From positions 22,059 to 86,058 of the forward strand of contig JAISYH010000032.1 in NCBI GenBank assembly GCA_031270015.1: a stretch of DNA of 64,000 nt, given 5' to 3'. The DNA comes from Burkholderiales bacterium. Its GTDB lineage: Bacteria; Pseudomonadota; Gammaproteobacteria; Burkholderiales; Casimicrobiaceae. The notes below the pieces were generated by a model. That model was not told where the DNA came from and ran no database searches. It was given only the letters and a program-made list of their open reading frames with translations. The first letter of the stretch is position 1; each line of letters begins with the position of its first letter. The translations under genes and the position numbers were made by a program. Shown one piece after another: positions 1-11,400 of the stretch.

Positions 1-2
1 TG

Positions 3-296
3 GTGCGGGAAAACAGAAAGAATGCGCCCGGGCAGATTGCGTTGAATGGATTGAGCGATGGAAATCCGAATGCGCCTGACGCGCAAAAATTGGAAGAAGC
101 GTTGGATCATCTCAACGGGCTTTCGATGGAAGGCAAGAAGCGTTTTTTTCAGGAATTGACGCAATCGTGCGCCACGTCTTATCTGAGTGAAGATCAGCAG
201 GAAATATTGTCGTTGGTTGCCGTGTGTTTGCACGCGCCGCCACTGGATTTGCTGGTCGATCATGTTGGTAACAGATTCACATTATTGCCTGTTTGA
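3..296 (+). CDS. 3' end of an unidentified gene (possible M48 peptidase C-terminal tail)
   Basis: The frame is open to the left window edge, so this is only the last 97 codons of a longer gene and the GTG at position 3 need not be a start. The visible part is a helical segment with the pattern LSEDQQEIL...VCLHAPPLDLL. From memory this resembles the extreme C-terminus of long Ste24/M48 metallopeptidases of betaproteobacteria, which end in an acidic helix followed by a Leu/Cys/Pro-rich motif. The catalytic HExxH region would lie outside the window, so the call cannot be confirmed. It stops 126 bp before grpE and is read in the same direction. Confidence 0.35.
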   Translation: MRENRKNAPGQIALNGLSDGNPNAPDAQKLEEALDHLNGLSMEGKKRFFQELTQSCATSYLSEDQQEILSLVAVCLHAPPLDLLVDHVGNRFTLLPV

Positions 297-365
297 ATTA
301 GCTATCATTCGTCGTAGAAATCTTGGCGGCAACGGAAAATATTTTTGGAAAGAAAAGACACTTCC

Positions 366-393
366 CTTGATTTTTTTCAAAATAGTGCTATTT
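366..393 (+). promoter_or_regulatory. Candidate heat-shock (sigma-32 type) promoter for grpE
   Basis: CTTGATT at 366-372 and TGCTATTT at 386-393 are 13 bp apart. This partly matches the sigma-32 pattern CTTGAAA-N13/14-CCCCATnT: the -35 half is good, and the -10 half matches at four of seven fixed positions. It sits 30 bp upstream of grpE, where a heat-shock promoter is expected. Nothing shows that it is used. Confidence 0.35.
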
Positions 394-422
394 CTTGATA
401 ATCAGTGACCGGAGAAATGATA

Positions 423-1001
423 ATGGCAGAACGAAAACACTCTAAAACCGAGCAAGAGAAAACGCATCATCATATGCCGAAGCCGTCGCCGACTCTGTCG
501 GAAACGGTGGAGAAGACTGAGCAAGCGGCGGATTTGAGCGCGTTTTCACAAAAGGCTAAAACCGAAACGGCAGAATTGCGTGACGCGTTTTTGCGCGCTA
601 AAGCAGAAACGGAAAATGTGCGCCGTCGCGCTGAGGAGGATGTCATCAAAGCGGCGAAATATGGCGCCGAGCGTTTTGCCAGTGAATTGCTCGCCGTGAA
701 AGACGCATTGGAACTGGCGCTTTCGTCGGAGAGCGTGACAGCGGAACAATTACGCGAGGGCGTTGCGCTAACATTGAAGCAGCTTTCCGCCGCTTTTGAG
801 AAAGCGCGGATTACCGAGATCGATCCGCAGGGGCAGCTATTTGATCCACATCAGCATCAGGCGATGCAAATGATTGAAGCTGACGCGCCCGCCAATACGG
901 TGGTACAGGTGTATCAAAAGGGTTACTTGATTCATGACCGTGTTTTGAGACCGGCGATGGTGGTTGTCGCCAAGGCAAAAAATGAGATAGACGATGCTTG
1001 A
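423..1001 (+). CDS. grpE: Nucleotide exchange factor GrpE
   Basis: GrpE is the cytoplasmic exchange factor that releases ADP from DnaK. The 192-residue product has a charged disordered N-terminus, a long alpha-helical dimerisation segment (about residues 45-110) and the C-terminal beta domain. The family signatures FDPHQHQAM and VYQKGYLIHDRVLRPAMV are both visible. ATG 423 is chosen because GGAG at 411-414 lies 8 nt upstream. GTG 405 and ATG 417 in the same frame have no, or too close, ribosome binding sites. It lies 73 bp upstream of dnaK, giving the usual grpE-dnaK-dnaJ order. Confidence 0.96.
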   Translation: MAERKHSKTEQEKTHHHMPKPSPTLSETVEKTEQAADLSAFSQKAKTETAELRDAFLRAKAETENVRRRAEEDVIKAAKYGAERFASELLAVKDALELALSSESVTAEQLREGVALTLKQLSAAFEKARITEIDPQGQLFDPHQHQAMQMIEADAPANTVVQVYQKGYLIHDRVLRPAMVVVAKAKNEIDDA

Positions 1002-1074
1002 ATTGCGCCTGTCTGCCCCCATTTAGTCGGCATCGAGCAGAAAAATGTTCAAATTTAAAAATCGGAGATAGAAG

Positions 1075-3024
1075 ATGGGAAAAATTATTGGAATTGACTT
1101 GGGTACGACCAACAGTTGCGTGGCGGTTCTCGAAGGAGAACAACCTAAAGTCATAGAAAATTCGGAAGGCGCGCGCACGACGCCTTCAGTGGTTGCATAT
1201 ATGGAAGACGGCGAAATTTTGACCGGCGCGCCCGCCAAACGGCAGGCGGTTACCAATCCTAAAAACACGTTGTACGCGATTAAGCGGCTGATCGGTCGCC
1301 GTTTTGAGGAAAAGGAAGTACAGAAAGATATCGACTTGATGCCGTATGAGATCATCAAAAATGATAACGGTGACGCATGGGTCAATGTGCGCGGCAAAAA
1401 AATGGCGCCGCCACAAATTTCGGCGGAAGTGTTGCGCAAGATGAAAAAAACTGCTGAAGATTATCTCGGTCAAGAAGTGACCGAAGCGGTGATTACCGTG
1501 CCGGCGTATTTCAACGACAGCCAGCGGCAGGCGACAAAAGATGCGGGAAAGATTGCCGGTTTGGAGGTCAAACGCATCATCAACGAACCGACAGCCGCCG
1601 CGTTGGCGTTCGGTCTCGATAAGAAAGAAGGCGACCGCAAAATCGCCGTGTACGATCTCGGCGGCGGTACGTTCGATATTTCGATCATCGAAATTGCCGA
1701 AATCGATGGCGAACATCAGTTTGAAGTGTTATCGACCAACGGCGACACTTTCTTGGGCGGCGAGGATTTCGATCAGCGGTTGATCGACTATATCGTGACC
1801 GAGTTCAAGAAAGAGCAGGGTACTGATCTCAAGAACGACGTGTTGGCATTGCAGCGCCTCAAAGAGGCGACGGAAAAGGCGAAGGTCGAATTGTCGAGTT
1901 CGCAGCAGACAGAAATCAATCTACCGTACATCACAGCCGATGCATCGGGACCGAAACATTTATTGATGAAGATTACGCGCGCGAAATTCGAGGCGCTGGT
2001 CGATGATTTGATCGGACGCTCAATCGAACCGTGCCGTGTGGCGATCAAAGACGCGGGCGTCAAAATTTCGGATATCAGCGATGTAATATTAGTCGGCGGG
2101 ATGACGCGGATGCCGAAAGTTCAGGAAAAAGTCAAAGAGTTCTTTGGCAAGGAACCGCGCAAAGACGTGAACCCCGATGAAGCCGTGGCGGTTGGCGCGG
2201 CGATCCAAGGTTCGGTGTTGTCTGGAGACCGGCGCGATGTATTATTGCTCGACGTGACGCCGCTGTCGCTCGGAATCGAAACGCTTGGCGGTGTGATGAC
2301 TAAACTGATCAAGAAAAACACGACGATTCCAACCAAAGCGTCGCAAGTTTTCTCGACGGCGGAAGATAATCAGAGCGCGGTGACCGTGCATGTGTTGCAG
2401 GGCGAGCGCGATATGGCGAGCGGTAATAAAAGTCTCGGACAGTTCAACTTGGAAGGTATTCCCACCGCGCCGCGCGGTATGCCGCAAATCGAAGTGACGT
2501 TTGACATTGACGCCAACGGTATCTTGCATGTGTCCGCCAAAGATAAAGCGACCGGCAAGGAAAATAAAATCACGATCAAAGCGAACTCTGGACTGTCGGA
2601 TGGAGAAGTGGATCGTATGGTCAGGGATGCCGAAGCGCACGCCGAAGAAGACAAGAAGTCGATGGAATCGGTGCAAGCGCGCAACGAACTTGACGGCTTG
2701 GTGTACAGCGTCAAAAAATCATTGACTGAATACGGTGATAAAATCGGCGCTGATGAAAAAGCGAAGATCGAGGAAGCATTGAAAGACGCCGAAGAAGTCT
2801 TGAAAGACAAAAACGCGTCGAAAGAAACATTAACAGCGAAAAACGAAACGCTGGCGACGACATCGCAAAAACTGGGTGAAGCGATATACGCCGCTGCGCA
2901 AGCGGAAGCGGCGGCACAGCAAGCGCAGTCGGGCGATGGCACGGCAAACGGCAATGCCAAAGCAGGTGATGACGCGAAAGTCGTTGACGCGGAATTTACC
3001 GAAGTCGATAAGGACAAGCAGTAA
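1075..3024 (+). CDS. dnaK: Chaperone protein DnaK (Hsp70)
   Basis: This is the ATP-dependent Hsp70 chaperone that folds nascent and stress-damaged proteins with DnaJ and GrpE. The 649-residue product has the normal length. The N-terminal phosphate-binding motif [13 protein letters not shown] is at about residues 5-17, [11 protein letters not shown] is near 195, and [11 protein letters not shown] lies in the ATPase domain. The substrate domain follows, with [14 protein letters not shown] and [13 protein letters not shown]. The lid helices end in an Ala/Gln-rich tail with EFTEV near the C-terminus. GGAG at 1064-1067 supports ATG 1075. A strong stem-loop follows before dnaJ. Confidence 0.98.
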   Translation: MGKIIGIDLGTTNSCVAVLEGEQPKVIENSEGARTTPSVVAYMEDGEILTGAPAKRQAVTNPKNTLYAIKRLIGRRFEEKEVQKDIDLMPYEIIKNDNGDAWVNVRGKKMAPPQISAEVLRKMKKTAEDYLGQEVTEAVITVPAYFNDSQRQATKDAGKIAGLEVKRIINEPTAAALAFGLDKKEGDRKIAVYDLGGGTFDISIIEIAEIDGEHQFEVLSTNGDTFLGGEDFDQRLIDYIVTEFKKEQGTDLKNDVLALQRLKEATEKAKVELSSSQQTEINLPYITADASGPKHLLMKITRAKFEALVDDLIGRSIEPCRVAIKDAGVKISDISDVILVGGMTRMPKVQEKVKEFFGKEPRKDVNPDEAVAVGAAIQGSVLSGDRRDVLLLDVTPLSLGIETLGGVMTKLIKKNTTIPTKASQVFSTAEDNQSAVTVHVLQGERDMASGNKSLGQFNLEGIPTAPRGMPQIEVTFDIDANGILHVSAKDKATGKENKITIKANSGLSDGEVDRMVRDAEAHAEEDKKSMESVQARNELDGLVYSVKKSLTEYGDKIGADEKAKIEEALKDAEEVLKDKNASKETLTAKNETLATTSQKLGEAIYAAAQAEAAAQQAQSGDGTANGNAKAGDDAKVVDAEFTEVDKDKQ

Positions 3025-3038
3025 TCATGCCGTATATC

Positions 3039-3071
3039 GAAAACAGGGGACGGTCTGCCGTTCCCGTTTTC
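3039..3071 (+). promoter_or_regulatory. Stem-loop between dnaK and dnaJ
   Basis: The left arm at 3039-3053 and right arm at 3058-3071 form a 14-bp stem around a TCTG loop, with one bulged A (3045) and one G-U pair. There is no T run after it, so it is not a simple Rho-independent terminator. Likely roles are stabilising the 3' end of dnaK mRNA or reducing read-through into dnaJ. The structure is visible in sequence, while the role is inference. Confidence 0.5.
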
Positions 3072-3141
3072 ACATTGACGCTCTCCGATCGTGGGGGCGG
3101 CGCAACGCATGTGCGCCACGTGGCTGAAAACAGGAAGATCG

Positions 3142-4275
3142 ATGGCTAAGAAAGACTATTACGAAGTATTAGGTATAGGACGCGATGCGTCGGAAAATGA
3201 TATCAAAAAAGCCTATCGCAAGCTGGCGATGAAATATCATCCCGACCGTAATCCGAACGACAAGACTGCGGAAGAAAAATTCAAGGATGTCAAAGAAGCT
3301 TACGAGGTTTTGACGGATGCCAATAAGCGCACCGCTTATGACCAATTCGGACACGCGGGCGTCGATCCCAATATGGGCGGCTTTGGCGGCGCGGGCGCTG
3401 GTGGTTTTAGCGGTTTTTCCGATGCATTCGGCAATATTTTCGGAGAAATTTTTGGACAAGGCGCGCGTGTCAATCGCGCCAACGCGGTATATCGCGGCGC
3501 GGATTTGCGTTATAACCTTGAACTTACCCTTGAAGACGCGGCGCGCGGTACAGAATTAAAAATACGCGTGCCGACGCAAGAAACTTGCGAGACCTGTCAC
3601 GGCAGTGGCGCGAAGCCCGGTACTGAACCGCAATCTTGTCCAATGTGTCATGGTCAAGGCGAAGTGCGAATTTCGCAAGGCTTTTTCTCGGTACAGCAAA
3701 CATGTCCGCAGTGTCACGGACTAGGTAAGATCATTACGGCTCCTTGTCCGGCGTGTCATGGCGCGGGTCGAGTGAAGAAAAGCAAAACATTATCAGTGAA
3801 GATTCCGGAAGGCGTTGATCAGGATGATCGGATTCGCTTGTCCGGTGAAGGTGAAGCGGGCATCAACGGCGGACCGCACGGTGATCTTTATGTTGTGATT
3901 CATCTCAAACCACATCCGATTTTTCGCCGCGACGGCGGCGATTTGCATTGCGAAATGCCTATTAGTTTTGGTGCCGCGGCTTTGGGCGATGAAATAGAAA
4001 TTCCGACGCTGGATGGGCACGCTAAAATCAAAATTCCGGCGGGAACACAAACGGGACAGGTTTTTCGCTTGAAAGAAAAGGGTATCCGTCCGGTACGCGG
4101 TACGCGCACCGGCGATATGTATTGTCATGTATTGGTCGAAACGCCGCAGAAGCTGACGGCAAAACAGAAAGAGTTGTTGCGCGAGTTTGAGGAAATTTCA
4201 CGTGAAGATCCTGATCGGCACAGTCCGCAAGCAAAAAGCTGGGTCGAGAAAATGAAATCATTTTTTTCGTCGTAA
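3142..4275 (+). CDS. dnaJ: Chaperone protein DnaJ (Hsp40)
   Basis: DnaJ is the co-chaperone that delivers substrates to DnaK and stimulates its ATPase. The 377-residue product has all canonical parts. The J domain carries HPD at residues 33-35. A Gly/Phe-rich linker follows at about 75-105. The zinc domain has four CxxCxGxG repeats ([32 protein letters not shown]), and the C-terminal substrate-binding domains follow. ATG 3142 ([11 protein letters not shown]) is preferred over in-frame ATG 3091 because AGGA lies at 3132-3135 and the J domain begins here. Confidence 0.98.
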   Translation: MAKKDYYEVLGIGRDASENDIKKAYRKLAMKYHPDRNPNDKTAEEKFKDVKEAYEVLTDANKRTAYDQFGHAGVDPNMGGFGGAGAGGFSGFSDAFGNIFGEIFGQGARVNRANAVYRGADLRYNLELTLEDAARGTELKIRVPTQETCETCHGSGAKPGTEPQSCPMCHGQGEVRISQGFFSVQQTCPQCHGLGKIITAPCPACHGAGRVKKSKTLSVKIPEGVDQDDRIRLSGEGEAGINGGPHGDLYVVIHLKPHPIFRRDGGDLHCEMPISFGAAALGDEIEIPTLDGHAKIKIPAGTQTGQVFRLKEKGIRPVRGTRTGDMYCHVLVETPQKLTAKQKELLREFEEISREDPDRHSPQAKSWVEKMKSFFSS

Positions 4276-4448
4276 ACAATCAAAATTTTGTGCGTAAAAA
4301 CGCGCCGTACATCGCGTCATAAATGTCATTCAAGTTTTCCGTTGTTTATGTAATAGTTTTGTGTTTTCGACGAGATGATTTCTTCTGGATTTATTCGACA
4401 ATGGCTCGCCAATTTCAAAGAATGTCCCAAACAGACAGTTTTATTGTG

Positions 4449-4470
4449 CTATCGTAACAACTTACGATAG
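4449..4470. repeat. Perfect 9-bp inverted repeat
   Basis: CTATCGTAA (4449-4457), a four-base CAAC loop and TTACGATAG (4462-4470) form a perfect hairpin in the dnaJ downstream region. It is not followed by a T run. It could be a weak terminator or a regulator binding site, and the sequence alone does not decide. Confidence 0.45.
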
Positions 4471-4563
4471 GCAAGAGATGCTTCCCTAAAAAATCTTTGA
4501 TTGACAAAAAGTACACAAATCGGAAGAAACGATCGGTATTTTTTGCAATCAGGCATAATGACA

Positions 4564-4593
4564 TTGACAAAAATCATTATTTTGGACTAAAGT
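4564..4593 (+). promoter_or_regulatory. Candidate sigma-70 promoter for the small membrane protein gene
   Basis: TTGACA at 4564-4569 is followed, after an 18-bp spacer, by TAAAGT (4588-4593), which matches four of six -10 positions. The start codon is about 47 bp downstream. The -35 is perfect and the -10 is weak. Confidence 0.4.
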
Positions 4594-4639
4594 ACGTGTG
4601 AAGCTTTAGAGATATACGTGTTCTCACCGGGAGACAGAT

Positions 4640-4858
4640 ATGAGCATGTTTGAAATAGCGGCTTCTTTGTTCTTTTTCGTTGCAGGCGTTCTTACTTTGT
4701 TAGGTATTTACTACCTCCTGAAAATGCTTTTATCAAAGAAAACGAGAGATAAAAGATATTATCACGACAAAATGAAGGGTAATTCCGTAGCGGATATTTT
4801 ACTGTGTTTTTTCTTCGGGATCGCATTTCTTGCCGTGGGTTGGTTTTTGGGTCGGTGA
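4640..4858 (+). CDS. Small two-helix membrane protein, function unknown
   Basis: The product has 72 residues and I do not recognise a family. Two hydrophobic helices are evident, at residues 5-30 (ASLFFFVAGVLTLLGIYYLL) and about 52-70. They are separated by a basic, hydrophilic loop (SKKTRDKRYYHDKMKG), which by the positive-inside rule should be cytoplasmic. GGGAGA just upstream of ATG 4640 is a good ribosome binding site and a promoter-like element precedes it, which supports a real gene. It stands alone between dnaJ and the oppositely oriented ldcA. Confidence 0.6.
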   Translation: MSMFEIAASLFFFVAGVLTLLGIYYLLKMLLSKKTRDKRYYHDKMKGNSVADILLCFFFGIAFLAVGWFLGR

Positions 4859-4947
4859 AGTGGACAGACTTCGTTTTTGAGTACGTCGTCACCGACGTGA
4901 CAGGTGAGGCGTTCTTATCGGAACAATCGCTGGGGTGTAAAGATCTG

Positions 4948-4974
4948 AAGCTGCTTGAAGAGTCAAAGCAGCTT
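4948..4974. repeat. Stem-loop between the convergent small membrane gene and ldcA
   Basis: AAGCTGCTT (4948-4956) and AAGCAGCTT (4966-4974) form a perfect 9-bp stem with a 9-base loop. The convergent setting suggests transcription termination, but neither side has a convincing T run. A smaller 6-bp stem lies at 4883-4898. Confidence 0.4.
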
Positions 4975-5001
4975 TTCGAAAGGACTACGTTTAAGAAAAG
5001 A

Positions 5002-5919
5002 TCAAGGTTGATAATGGTAAATTTTGATCTTGCTTTGCCCTTGCTTTGCGATGTGTAATGTGCAAGACGCGCCTATTGGTAAGGTCAGTTTATCGCGCGC
5101 GTGTCCGAATGGCAGTTTACCGAAGAATGGAATATCGCCGATCTTTTGAATATGCGTGATTACCGAGGAAAAGTCATAACCATAATCGTGTGCGCACGTC
5201 GGCATTTCACTGAAGTTGCCAAGTAATACGGCTTTTTGGCGCGGCAATATTCCACTATATAAAAGCTGATAAAGCATCCGTTCGATTCTGTAGGGCGCTT
5301 CGCCGACATCTTCAAGAAAGAGAATGCCGTTTTCGATATCCGGCATATAAGACGTTCCGATCAAATGCGCGATCATCGTCAGATTACCACCCCAAAGTGT
5401 GCCTTGCGCGGAAAAATCTTTACCGAGTGGGTTATCCAGCATACATTCGATTTCATATTGATTGGCGTTCAGTAAATCAAAACAATGTTGGGCGGTAAAG
5501 TCACTGGGCGTCTCGTCGCCGAAATCATAACAAGCCATCGGTCCGGCAAAACTGATACGCTGCGCGCACGCAAGCAACGCAAGTTGGAACGCCGTGAAGT
5601 CGGAATGACCAAGCCAAAGAGTCGTATCGTGGATAAAAGCACTGTAGTCGATTTTGTCGAGCAAACGCGTCCAGCCGTAACCGCCGCGCGCGGGAATCGC
5701 AAGTTCGACAGTGTCGTCGCGCAACATACGATAAAGCGCGGCGAGCCGTTCTTCATCGTTGCCAGCGAAGCGTTGTTCATGGCGCAAAACACCGTGATCC
5801 AATGTCACGTGATGTCCGAGTTGCCGTAGATAACCTTGCGCGCGGATTAAGGCGCTTTCATCGCGCACATTACCGGCGGGCGCGTAAATTCCGATGTGAA
5901 AATGTTTGTGCGTTTTCAT
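5002..5919 (-). CDS. ldcA: LD-carboxypeptidase (murein tetrapeptide carboxypeptidase, S66 family)
   Basis: LdcA removes the terminal D-Ala from murein tetrapeptides in the cytoplasm during cell-wall recycling. The 305-residue product has no signal peptide, as expected. The S66 Ser-Glu-His triad can be assigned as Ser106 in WLGHSDFTA, Glu203 in ILFLEDVGE and His273 in PFGHARDK, with spacing close to the characterised Pseudomonas enzyme. The N-terminal domain begins with IGIYAPAGNV. It lies just downstream of tadA on the same strand, with 6 bp between them, so the two may share a transcript. Confidence 0.93.
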   Translation of the reverse strand: MKTHKHFHIGIYAPAGNVRDESALIRAQGYLRQLGHHVTLDHGVLRHEQRFAGNDEERLAALYRMLRDDTVELAIPARGGYGWTRLLDKIDYSAFIHDTTLWLGHSDFTAFQLALLACAQRISFAGPMACYDFGDETPSDFTAQHCFDLLNANQYEIECMLDNPLGKDFSAQGTLWGGNLTMIAHLIGTSYMPDIENGILFLEDVGEAPYRIERMLYQLLYSGILPRQKAVLLGNFSEMPTCAHDYGYDFSSVITHIQKIGDIPFFGKLPFGHARDKLTLPIGASCTLHIAKQGQSKIKIYHYQP

Positions 5920-5925
5920 GTTTTG

Positions 5926-6441
<516 letters not shown>

Positions 6442-6569
6442 CTAACTTTTTTGCTATTTTTTCGATTTTAGTACCGTCTTTTACATCCGCGCGGTTTAGA
6501 ATGATGACATCAATGTGTACCATGAATCGGGCGCTTTCTTTTAAAACAGGCGGATTTTAGAATAGGACG

Positions 6570-8420
6570 ATGAGAATTCAATTTGACGACTACGGCGCGG
6601 CGCGAACGATCACGGTGAAAATATATCACCTGATATTGGGCGCATTGCCAACGTTGATATTATGTGCGACAGCGTTGGCGCAAACGGCGTCGTTGCCTCC
6701 TTCGGACGATGACGCCGAAAATAAATCGTCGCGAGTATTATCCAAACCTTATCGTATCGAGTTGCTTGTTCCTGTCAACATTGAAAATTATCTTGAAAAT
6801 TATCTCGATATTTTCCGCGCTCAAAAGCGAAAAGATTTGATACAAGAAGATTTATATTTGTTGACCGATCGCGCGGCGGATAACGCTGTGGAGTTGCTCA
6901 AAACATTGGGCTATTTTTCTGCGCGCGCCGATGCGCGGATCGACGATGAAGGTGACCGCTACGTTATTTATTTGGCGGTCGTGCCCGGCGAGCCGGTGAC
7001 CGTCGAGAGTGTGGATATTCGAGTCAAGGGCGACATTGAAAACGACGAAGGAACGATGCAGCGGGTCAATGGCGCGATGCGCGGGTTATGGCAGTTGAAA
7101 AAAGGAGAACCTTTCACCCAATCTGCTTGGGACGAAAGCAAACGACGTATTCTCGAATATATTTCATCACGCTCATATCCGACGGCGGCGCTAACGCACA
7201 GCTTGGCAAAGGTCGATAAAGAGAAACGAACAGTGGCGTTGGAAATCGAAATTGTCAGCGGTCCGTCTTATGTTTTCGGTGAGGTGACATTATCGGATTT
7301 TCAACGTTACCCCAAAGAGGCGATACAGAATCGTATCTCTATTGTGGCGGGTAAACCGTATTTACAAAACGAGTTGCGCCGGATGCAGTCCGATTTGCAG
7401 GGGCTTGCTTATTTTAATGGTGTGGTGGTCGAGGCGATACCGAGTGAAAAAGAACCGTATATTGTTCCTGTCGAAGTCCGTGTCGAGGAGGCGCCATACA
7501 ATAAGCTCGATGTATCGTTGGGTTATAGTACAAACGATGGCGCGCGAATCGTACCTAAATATGCTTTCCACAATATTGCTGGTCGTGGTTGGATTTTCGA
7601 TAGTGCGCTCGATTTGAGCGAAAAAAAACAAGGCGGCGAATTGGGATTACAATTTCCGATGCGCCCGAACGGCTATGAGTATCGTTTGCTTGCTTCCTAT
7701 CACGATAGCGAAATTCAGGGTTGGACATCACGCGTGGGACGCGGCGGAATCATGCGCGCGAGAACTGAAGGACAAATCGAAAGAGGTATCGTTTTTGAGC
7801 ATCTACGCGAGGAACGGTACAACGATCATGGTCGAAACGATACGCTACAAGCAACGCCATTATCGTATCGTTGGACAAAGCGCGCTGTTATTCCGCCGAA
7901 TAACCCCAGACGTGGCTATGTAATACAAGGGGAAGCGAGCGTTGCTGTCAAGGGTTTGGCGACGGATGAAAATTTCGTCCGTTTATACGGGCGCGGCACG
8001 CATTATTTTCCTGTAGGTAGCCGGCACATCGCGTTGGCACGAGTCGAACTAGGACAAACTATTACCGAAAATCCTGAAAAGGTACCTACCGATTACTTAT
8101 TTCGCGCCGGAGGCAGCGGCAGTGTGCGAGGTTATGATTTTCACTCATTGGGGATCATCGATCATTCCACGACAGTACCGGGACGAGTATTGGCAACAGG
8201 ATCGCTCGAATATCAGCATTTGGTTGTTAAAGACTGGCGTGCCGCATTGTTTGTCGATTACGGTGACGCGGCGGATCGTTGGGGCGATTGGGATGGTAAA
8301 ACCGGTGTCGGTATCGGCGCGCGTTGGTTGAGTCCGGTGGGCGCGCTAGGCGCTGATTTGGCGTACGGTATCGACGAAGGAAACTGGCGTTTTTATTTTA
8401 ATTTGGGAATGTCGTTCTAA
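6570..8420 (+). CDS. tamA: Translocation and assembly module subunit TamA (Omp85 family)
   Basis: TamA is an outer-membrane Omp85 protein that, with TamB, helps insert outer-membrane proteins and move lipids. The 616-residue product has a signal-peptide-like stretch (about 18-38, ending ATALAQT) after an unusually long N-terminus. A start at GTG 6615 would give a conventional signal. POTRA-type repeats occupy about 55-300. The C-terminal barrel has GGSGSVRGYDF, the Omp85 loop-6 VRGY motif, and ends in phenylalanine (NLGMSF). Its stop codon overlaps the tamB start by one base, so the pair is translationally linked. Confidence 0.92.
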   Translation: MRIQFDDYGAARTITVKIYHLILGALPTLILCATALAQTASLPPSDDDAENKSSRVLSKPYRIELLVPVNIENYLENYLDIFRAQKRKDLIQEDLYLLTDRAADNAVELLKTLGYFSARADARIDDEGDRYVIYLAVVPGEPVTVESVDIRVKGDIENDEGTMQRVNGAMRGLWQLKKGEPFTQSAWDESKRRILEYISSRSYPTAALTHSLAKVDKEKRTVALEIEIVSGPSYVFGEVTLSDFQRYPKEAIQNRISIVAGKPYLQNELRRMQSDLQGLAYFNGVVVEAIPSEKEPYIVPVEVRVEEAPYNKLDVSLGYSTNDGARIVPKYAFHNIAGRGWIFDSALDLSEKKQGGELGLQFPMRPNGYEYRLLASYHDSEIQGWTSRVGRGGIMRARTEGQIERGIVFEHLREERYNDHGRNDTLQATPLSYRWTKRAVIPPNNPRRGYVIQGEASVAVKGLATDENFVRLYGRGTHYFPVGSRHIALARVELGQTITENPEKVPTDYLFRAGGSGSVRGYDFHSLGIIDHSTTVPGRVLATGSLEYQHLVVKDWRAALFVDYGDAADRWGDWDGKTGVGIGARWLSPVGALGADLAYGIDEGNWRFYFNLGMSF

Positions 8421-11400
8421 TGGCGGACAAAAACGATTCTAATAATATTGTCAATGCGCGCGCATGGCGATGGCAGTTTGCGCGTTATCTCGCGTATAGC
8501 TTTATATTTCTCCTCTTTTTGTTTGTAGCGATATTGGGTGGTGTTTACGCGTTACTGCAATCAGAGGATGGGCGTAATTGGTTGGTCGAGCAGATCAATA
8601 AAAGCGAAACAGTCCATATCGACGCGTTAGAAGGTGATTTCTGGAATGATGTCGTCGTGCGCGAGGTGACGTACCGCGACAACGATATGGAGGTATATGT
8701 CGATTACGCGCGTTGGCGCTGGACATTAGGTGATTTGCGACACAAGAAACTTACCATTCCTGAATTTGCAGCGAATATCGTCACGATTACTCTACGCGAA
8801 ACTGCGCAACACGGGAAAAGTAATAACGAACCGCCAACTTCTTTAACAATACCGATTGCTATTGACTTGAGACAAGCCAATATCAGTGAAGTGGTCATTG
8901 ACTCGACGAAATTAAAAAATATCGTTTTTTCACTGAATAACAATGGCAGTGGATACGTTTTCGATTTGCGGCAGCTTGTTATAGAGCAGGACATGATTCT
9001 TGGATCGGCTCAGGGAACGCTCACGCTGTCTGAAAGTTCGCCATTTGTTGCGGAAGGACATATTTCGTTTCAAGGTTCTTTTGAAGAATATACGGCGGGC
9101 TTCGAGTCGAATATTGATGGACATTTACGCGATCTACATTTGACGGGTTACCTTTTCGGCGATGGTTGGTTTATCGTCAGTGACGGTCGCTTCGATGTTT
9201 TTGCCGATGAGTGGTATGCGATGTTGCATGAAATGACTTTGCGTCTTGACCACGTGGATATTTCACTCTTCTCACCACAAATTCCGCGTAGTGACTTATC
9301 GGTGATGTTGACGCTTGAGGCGTCGGAAGAAAAATCAGAAAAACAAAGTTATTTGCAAGGCAGCGTACAAATCGAAAACGCGATGGCGGGCAAGTATGAT
9401 GCGCGGAAGATTCCCTTGAAGACGTTAGCCGCGCGTTTCGAATGGCAAGAAGATCAATTCCTTTTCTACGATCTTGACGCTTGGGCGTTGGGCGACGCGC
9501 ACCTTACTGGATTGGGTTGGTTGCGCGAGGACAGTATGCGTGTACAGGCACAGTTAAATTCTATCAATTTAGCGGCATTGATTTCTTCTACACCGGAAAC
9601 GGCGATCAGTGGCGAGATGTGGTTGACAGGCTCTTATGATGATCCCCAACTAGCGGTGAATCTCACTGACCGCCTGTTTATGTTTGCATTCAAAAGTGAC
9701 CTTGCGCTTGATAATTTGCGTGATCCCGAAAAACTCATGATAAGGAATGCTGCACTGACGTATGGCAATGCGACGATGACATTGACTGGAGATTATTTTC
9801 TGAACAAGGAACAATTGACGGTAGAGGGGAAGTTAGATCATATTGATCTTTCCAAATTTGATATCGTCGAGAGCGACCTCAATATTGCCTTTTCAGTAGA
9901 CACGATAGCTTCCCCCGAACTAGCGGCAGACATCCGTTATCAAGTGAAATCTAGCACAGCGGCAGGTTATCCTCTGAGCGGAGAAGGCGCGATGCGATTC
10001 GTGCCGACGCACTTTGAAAATATCGCGTTGCGTTTGCGCTCAGGCGAGACAGAGTTAACCGCGCATGGCGCATTAGGTACGGGCGCTGATATTTTGTCAG
10101 TACGCATCGAAGTACCGGATGTTGTCGAATGGTATCAAGATGCGCATGGCAGAATCGTCGGCGAAGGAACCATGGCGGGTGAGTTTCCCCATTTATCTTC
10201 ATCCATGCAAGTAAGCGGCGAAAAACTTATGATTGCCGGCGTCGATATTTCCGTTTTGAATATACGTGCCGATGGTGTATTGACCGATAATTTTCCTTTT
10301 ACAGTAAAAACGAAAATCGAGGGAATCCAGATATTGGATACATCAATCGATTCGACAGAGTTATTGTTGGATGGTTCCTTGAAAGAGCAGAAATTCCACT
10401 TGGAAGCATTGGGCACGTATCAGGAAAAGCCTTTTACGATGATAGCGCGCGCGCAAGGCGCATTAGTAAACGATGCTATGCCCTGGCATGGTGAACTTTC
10501 CGAATTGACGGTCGATGGTTTTTGTCCAGTAAAGCTAATATCACCAATATCGATTTCGGCGAGTCCACGAGAAATTACGTTGGGACAAGCCGCTATTTCA
10601 GCCAACAATACCGATATACGAATGACTGCGCTACAATGGCGTCCTGATTATGTGCATACTTCTGGAACGGCTGAAAATATCTCGCTGAAACGATGGATGA
10701 ATATCGCTGATATCGGGGAAGGCATTGCGCACAACGATCTTACGTTTTCCGGAAATTGGCGATTGACGATAAGCGATAACGAACAACAAGGCGAAGTGAT
10801 TATTGAACGGCAATCGGGCGATGTTGAATTGCATATCGCATCGCGCTCTATTTGGCAACCGCTGTATCTGAATCGTACATCGGCGCGTTTCGTTCTCGAT
10901 AACGAGAAAATCGACTGGAACGCAAACGTCGAAAGCAGCCGTTATGGAAAAATAGAAGTTCGAGGCGACGCGAGACTTCCAAAAGCGATACCAGAATTCA
11001 GAGAATTGCCTTTCGATTTATATCTTACGGGTATCGTTCCCGACCTTTCCAATATGGAATCTTTTTCAGGAGGAGGTATTAAGCTCACTGGCGATTTGAA
11101 GCTCGATGTTGAACATCACGGTTCATTGGCAAACGGACAAAACAGCGGGCAATTGACAGGTGCTCATCTTTCGATCCATGATGACATGACTGGTGTTACG
11201 CTCGATGAAGGTGTGATGAGCATAACCTTGAAAAATGATCAGATTGTGGTAGAAGAATTTACCTTTAAGGGCGGACGCGGCGAAATGAAAATCACCGGAG
11301 GCATTGATCTCTCTGGGGAAACGCCGCAGGCGCGTTTTGCGATCAACGCCGACCGCATGAGGATCATTCGTAGTCAGGAAATGTTGCTTGTCGTTTCGGG

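Larger units (their letters stand above)
4276..4639. other. 364-bp intergenic region after dnaJ
   Basis: No credible coding frame is seen. The region is AT-rich and holds a perfect 9-bp hairpin at 4449-4470 and a promoter-like TTGACA element at 4564. No clear Rho-independent terminator with a T run is visible directly after dnaJ. Confidence 0.6.

Noticed and set aside
2370..3119. Long minus-strand open frame of 249 codons opposite dnaK
   Set aside because: It mirrors the dnaK codons, is Ser/Ala/Cys-rich without domain features, and dnaK is certain.
4804..5058. Plus-strand open frame of 84 codons after the small membrane gene
   Set aside because: It overlaps the end of that gene and of ldcA, has no ribosome binding site, and the region holds stem-loops instead.
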